From assembly GCA_026391455.1 (NCBI GenBank), contig JAPLEH010000066.1:121675-185674 (forward strand): a stretch of 64,000 nt of DNA, read 5' to 3'. The notes under the pieces were generated by a model. The model was not told the DNA's origin. It made no database searches and saw only the letters and a list, made by a program, of their open reading frames with translations. Source of the DNA: Bacteroidota bacterium (GTDB lineage: Bacteria > Bacteroidota > Bacteroidia > Chitinophagales > Chitinophagaceae). The position numbers and the translations under genes are program-made. Numbering within the stretch: position 1 is the first letter of the stretch; each line of letters begins with the position of its first letter. Shown here piece by piece: positions 61,013 to 64,000 of this stretch.

Positions 61013-62143
61013 TTATTGTACCGCTATGCGGAAAGTAGTTGGTGTAATTCCATCGGTAACCGACAAAATGTAAATTCCTTTTTTGAGCAGGCCCGTACCC
61101 AGTTGTACCTGACCGTTTACCTGGCTCTGTTGTTGTATCAGTTTGCCGCTGGCATCGAAGAGGCGAATATCGTAGCGGGTTGCAGTATTGCCTGCCAGTT
61201 GTACACGTATGGGTTCACCGGCAGCTAATACGGTGGGGCGTACATCAATCACGGGTTCGCCGAAGCTGATCATCATCACGGGGCTGTATTTAAACTGACC
61301 ATCCACATCCACCATTTTAAGGCGATAGAAAGCGCGGCCCATTCTGTTTTGTACATTCAGGTCGGTATAGGTAAAGGTTCCGCTTTCCACACCACCGGTA
61401 GCTACGGCACCAATGGTTTCAAAATTGCCGGAACCGGTAGCGGAACGCTCTATTTCAAAACGGCTGAAGTTGATCATATTCTCTGCCTGCCATTTCAGGT
61501 CGGCATTACTGTTTCGTTTGGAGGCATTGAACGATACCAACTGTACGGGCAATACGGTGCCATAGGTAATGGTGCCGATACCCACATACTGTGCAGCCGG
61601 ATTGCTGGGGCTTGCGCTGCCTACGGTATAGGTGATGGTGAATGACTTTACGGCGGCGCCACCAAAGCTCACTATTGCCGGGTTAGAAAGGTAATTCGCA
61701 TTATCGGCAGAACCTTCGATTACATTGCCCGATACGGTATTGTAAGCAGACGCGGTGATAGTGGGGTTTACGGCCGCGTTGGTTTCTGAGGTACCGGCAA
61801 TGGTCAGTTTATCATCCCAGGTGCTACCCTGGTCCACATCATACAATAAAAAGGCAACGCCAACCAGGGGCTTACTAAAGGTGATGGTGTATCTCAGGTT
61901 AGACGATCTGTTGGACCAGTCTGCACCGATATTCAGGTATCCGCCGGAGCCTGCGCTGTAGTTGGGAAATCCGGATATGCTGCCGGTACCATTGCCATTG
62001 CAGGACATGGTAACGCCCAAATTGGAAGCGTTGTAAGAATTAGCTCCTGCAGAATAATTGCTCCAGGAGAAGCTTTGTGCCTGTGAAGAGATAGCGATGA
62101 ACAGGAAAAAGCAGATCATTACAGTAGTGTAGATTTTTTTCAT
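61013..62143 (-). CDS. Secreted protein with type A T9SS sorting domain
   Basis: A 376-residue protein. I use the ATG at 62143, which opens the signal peptide (TVMICFFLFIAISSQAQ). Residues ~30-190 are a beta-rich domain (RYTITFSKPLVGVAFLLYDV) without recognised motif. At ~205 the fibronectin-like block VQLVSFNASKRNSNADLKW begins. The last ~75 residues (YDIRLFDASGKLIQQQSQ, then GLLKKGIYILSVTDG) are a type A C-terminal sorting domain for the type IX system. It is therefore expected on the cell surface or outside. No catalytic residues are seen, so binding or structure is likelier. It has its own terminator. Confidence 0.85.
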   Translation of the reverse strand: MKKIYTTVMICFFLFIAISSQAQSFSWSNYSAGANSYNASNLGVTMSCNGNGTGSISGFPNYSAGSGGYLNIGADWSNRSSNLRYTITFSKPLVGVAFLLYDVDQGSTWDDKLTIAGTSETNAAVNPTITASAYNTVSGNVIEGSADNANYLSNPAIVSFGGAAVKSFTITYTVGSASPSNPAAQYVGIGTITYGTVLPVQLVSFNASKRNSNADLKWQAENMINFSRFEIERSATGSGNFETIGAVATGGVESGTFTYTDLNVQNRMGRAFYRLKMVDVDGQFKYSPVMMISFGEPVIDVRPTVLAAGEPIRVQLAGNTATRYDIRLFDASGKLIQQQSQVNGQVQLGTGLLKKGIYILSVTDGITPTTFRIAVQ

Positions 62144-62299
62144 ATTAGTACGTTTTGATTCCCTCTTGTCCATTGTCGGGCCAAAAAAATGGAGGCTGAT
62201 TTACAGGGTGTTACGGTATTGGCACGGTGGGATTATTCCATGCAGCGGAAGAATTTTCCAAATTCTGTTTCGGGTGGATGGGGATTTTTGGTCACGCTG

Positions 62300-63020
62300 A
62301 GGAATGGAGGTTTGGAGGAATACCGCCTTCAGCTGTATCATCTGTGTCCATCCGCGTTCATTTGTGGCTTACTTCGCCGAAGGCGGCAGCACACGGATTA
62401 GACGGCTTGCTTGCGTCGTGGCAACTTGGATTGGACCGGATTTTTACCGCTGCGCGATAAATATGGTTTCATTGCGTGCATAGTCGGCCCTCACCCCCGA
62501 CCTCTCTCCAAGAATGGAGAGGGGGGAATGGAGATCCTACGCATTAATGAGATTGTATTTATTAGTGTCACGCGGAGGAATGGAGGTTAGGAGAAATACT
62601 GCCTGCGGCTGTATTATTAGTACTTAATTGTATTCATTCCTGCCTGCCGGCAGGCATGGCAGGCAAGCGTGTCATTAGTGTAATTCCTACCAAGCGGCAG
62701 GCAAGCGTGGCTAACTCTCTCCGAAGGTCTACCTGCCGACAGGCAGGCGATCTGTATTCATCTGTATTATCCGTGTCCATCTGCGTTCATCTGTGGCTAA
62801 CTCTCGCCGAAGGTTTACCTGCCGCCAGGCAGGCGATCTGTATTCATCTGTATTATTTGTGTCCATCTGCGTTCATTTGTGGCTTACTTCCCGAAGGTTT
62901 ACCTGCCGGCAGGCAGGCGGCACCACACGGATTAGACGGTTTGCATGCGTCGCTGCAACTTGGATTGGAATGGATTTTTACCGCATCGCGGTAAATGCGG
63001 ATTGGATACCTGGCTTTCAC
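62300..63020. repeat. Hairpin-repeat array, second locus
   Basis: Gene-free stretch 62144-63106. It is built of the same units as 11030-12000: CTGTATTCATCTGTATTATT spacers, CGTTCATTTGTGGC, CCTGCCGGCAGGCAGG and TCGCCGAAGG hairpins, and the ACCGCATCGCGGTAAATGCG unit. The open frames here are not genes, since their translations are repeat-driven. Confidence 0.8.
62488..62638. repeat. 151-bp direct repeat, left of HepT/MntA
   Basis: This stretch (starting CCCTCACCCCC and containing a CTCTCC/GGAGAG hairpin) recurs in direct orientation at 63807-63956 with few differences. The two bracket the HepT/MntA genes. Confidence 0.85.
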
Positions 63021-63106
63021 ATTTCGCAAAACAAAACAGAAAAGATGAATTCAATAAACCCGAAACGCTTAGTATAAAACTAAACGACAGTTTAACCAGT
63101 GTAATT

Positions 63107-63445
63107 TTACTCTCCCAATATCGCTGTAACCTCCGCTTTCAGTACCGGGAGATGACGAACAACGATTCCCCAGATAACATCGTCCGAAACGGAATCGTAC
63201 CCATGAATGATCCTGTTTCTTGTATCTACTATTTTTCTTGAATGGGTGATCAGGATGGAAGCATCTTGCTTTAAAATGCGGCTTAGGGCTTCACCGATAA
63301 TTTCAATATTTCGTTCTACAGCACGCTTGGTACGCAGATCATTTTGATAATCTTCAAACCGTTTTGAGCCGCCATCCAGAAAGCTTTCAATTTCTATTAT
63401 GGCATTTAAAATGTCGTAGAGCCAGGCATTTATCTCATTCTGCAT
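63107..63445 (-). CDS. hepT: HepT-like toxin (DUF86/HEPN)
   Basis: A 112-residue helical protein of the HEPN superfamily. The catalytic motif R-x4-6-H is in DTRNRIIHGYDSVSDDVIW (Arg-Asn-x-x-x-His-x-Tyr). RAVERNIEIIGEALSRI is the family helix before it. HepT toxins act as RNases or are neutralised by modification of the conserved Tyr by the MntA partner. The gene overlaps the upstream MntA-like gene by 11 bases, so they form one operon. Length is normal. Confidence 0.92.
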   Translation of the reverse strand: MQNEINAWLYDILNAIIEIESFLDGGSKRFEDYQNDLRTKRAVERNIEIIGEALSRILKQDASILITHSRKIVDTRNRIIHGYDSVSDDVIWGIVVRHLPVLKAEVTAILGE

Positions 63446-63737
63446 ATACGAGCTGTCTTTGCTGTGTAACTGACTTTCTGAAATACGGATTTTTTATTGC
63501 CTTATCCTCTAACAGATCAACCGGCCTGTTGAATATATCCTGCAGTGAAAATTTAAAATCGAAGTAGTTATCTGCGTAATCTTCCACTGCCATTTGAGCG
63601 AATTCAACAATTAAATCGATATCACTTTCCCTACTAAAATCATCGGTAAGCACAGAGCCGAATGCATACAGGCTTTTCACCTTGTGATTTTTACAAAGCT
63701 GAATGATCGCCGGGCTATATGCTTCCAGTCTGTTCAT
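63435..63737 (-). CDS. mntA: MntA-like nucleotidyltransferase antitoxin
   Basis: A 100-residue minimal nucleotidyltransferase. The active site is Gly27-Ser28 in YAFGSVLTDDFS and Asp39-x-Asp41 in ESDIDLIVEF. The metal-binding Asp of the C-terminal strand is in NRPVDLLEDKAI. These enzymes add AMP to HepT at its Tyr to block toxicity. All catalytic residues are present. It is the first gene of the pair. Confidence 0.92.
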   Translation of the reverse strand: MNRLEAYSPAIIQLCKNHKVKSLYAFGSVLTDDFSRESDIDLIVEFAQMAVEDYADNYFDFKFSLQDIFNRPVDLLEDKAIKNPYFRKSVTQQRQLVYAE

Positions 63738-63806
63738 GTAGAAGTATTGTCAACATCAAATTTACATAATTAATATTAAACTGTTCTAAGTTCAACGGGC
63801 AGAATA

Positions 63807-64000
63807 CCCTCACCCCCAACCCCTCTCCAAAAATGGAGAGGGGGAATGGAGATCCTACGCATTAATGAGATTGTATTCATTTGTGTCACGCGGAGGAATG
63901 GAGGTTAGGAGAAATACTGCCTGCGGCTGTATTATTAGTACTTAATTGTATTCATTAGTGTCATTAGTGTAATTCCTGCCTACCGGCAGGCAAGCGTGGC
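63807..64000. repeat. Direct repeat right of HepT/MntA, joining hairpin repeats
   Basis: Positions 63807-63956 repeat 62488-62638 with a few changes. The part after 63956 (TTAGTGTAATTCCTGCCTACCGGCAGGCAAGCGTGGC) belongs to the spacer-hairpin family, as at 62660-62710, and runs to the window edge. Confidence 0.85.

Noticed and set aside
1..64000. tRNA, rRNA or riboswitch genes
   Set aside because: I looked for cloverleaf-like and conserved ribosomal segments in the gaps and found none that I could support by eye; a covariance-model search was not possible.

Overview
The window is chromosomal DNA from a member of the Bacteroidota, most likely Chitinophagaceae or a close relative. The evidence is: C-terminal sorting domains for type IX secretion (both type B and type A forms), large TonB-dependent receptors with a carboxypeptidase-D-like N-terminus, many short lipoproteins, TAnnTTTG-type promoter boxes, a fused NagB/PIG-L amino-sugar enzyme, and a grasp-with-spasm peptide cluster with a GG leader. 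I see no rRNA, tRNA, CRISPR array or prophage.

Layout. 0-1.1 kb: the start of a FISUMP lipoprotein and a ParE-type toxin with its antitoxin. 1.4-10.9 kb: a large type IX-secreted protein, a membrane histidine kinase, an L,D-transpeptidase, small secreted proteins and two tandem universal stress proteins. 10.9-12.2 kb: a gene-free array of short hairpins and TG-rich spacers containing a 200-bp duplication. 12.2-16.4 kb: arginase, a DUF1684 protein, a TPR lipoprotein and a DUF4331 protein split into two exported halves; a divergent TonB receptor follows. 18.8-26.4 kb: an RmlD-like reductase, a prolyl oligopeptidase, two secreted unknowns and the glycolytic pair pfkA-pyk.

26.6-36.0 kb is a coherent divergent locus for oxidative glycoside metabolism. 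It holds a GMC flavoenzyme with a three-Cys motif, its Tat-exported small subunit, a lipoprotein cytochrome c, a DUF1080 (3-keto-glycoside hydrolase type) lipoprotein, three xylose-isomerase-like TIM barrels (two with Tat signals), a Gfo/Idh/MocA oxidoreductase and an MFS permease. The inferred scheme is periplasmic C3 oxidation of a sugar or glycoside, cleavage of the keto product, and uptake. 36.1-41.2 kb is more AT-rich: a lipoprotein resembling aerolysin/ETX-MTX2 pore formers, and an Oar-like TonB receptor whose signal peptide is out of frame.

41.2-53 kb: CutC, a glycosylasparaginase, an FMN reductase, two pirins, an NTF2-like protein, a CocE-type hydrolase, a GH20 beta-hexosaminidase and NagB/PIG-L. 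The glycosylasparaginase, GH20 and NagB suggest GlcNAc or N-glycan use. Two copies of a small MITE-like element lie inverted on either side of the last four genes. 53.6-60.1 kb is a RiPP cluster: an Asp- and Ser-rich, Glu-free precursor with three cysteines, a VKOR-thioredoxin fusion, a SPASM protein without a radical-SAM core, an unknown 80-residue protein, an ATP-grasp ligase and a C39-peptidase ABC exporter. It is the strongest candidate here for an uncharacterised product. 60.4-64 kb: a DUF4268 protein, a type A sorting-domain protein, more hairpin-repeat DNA, and a HepT/MntA toxin-antitoxin pair between two 150-bp direct repeats.
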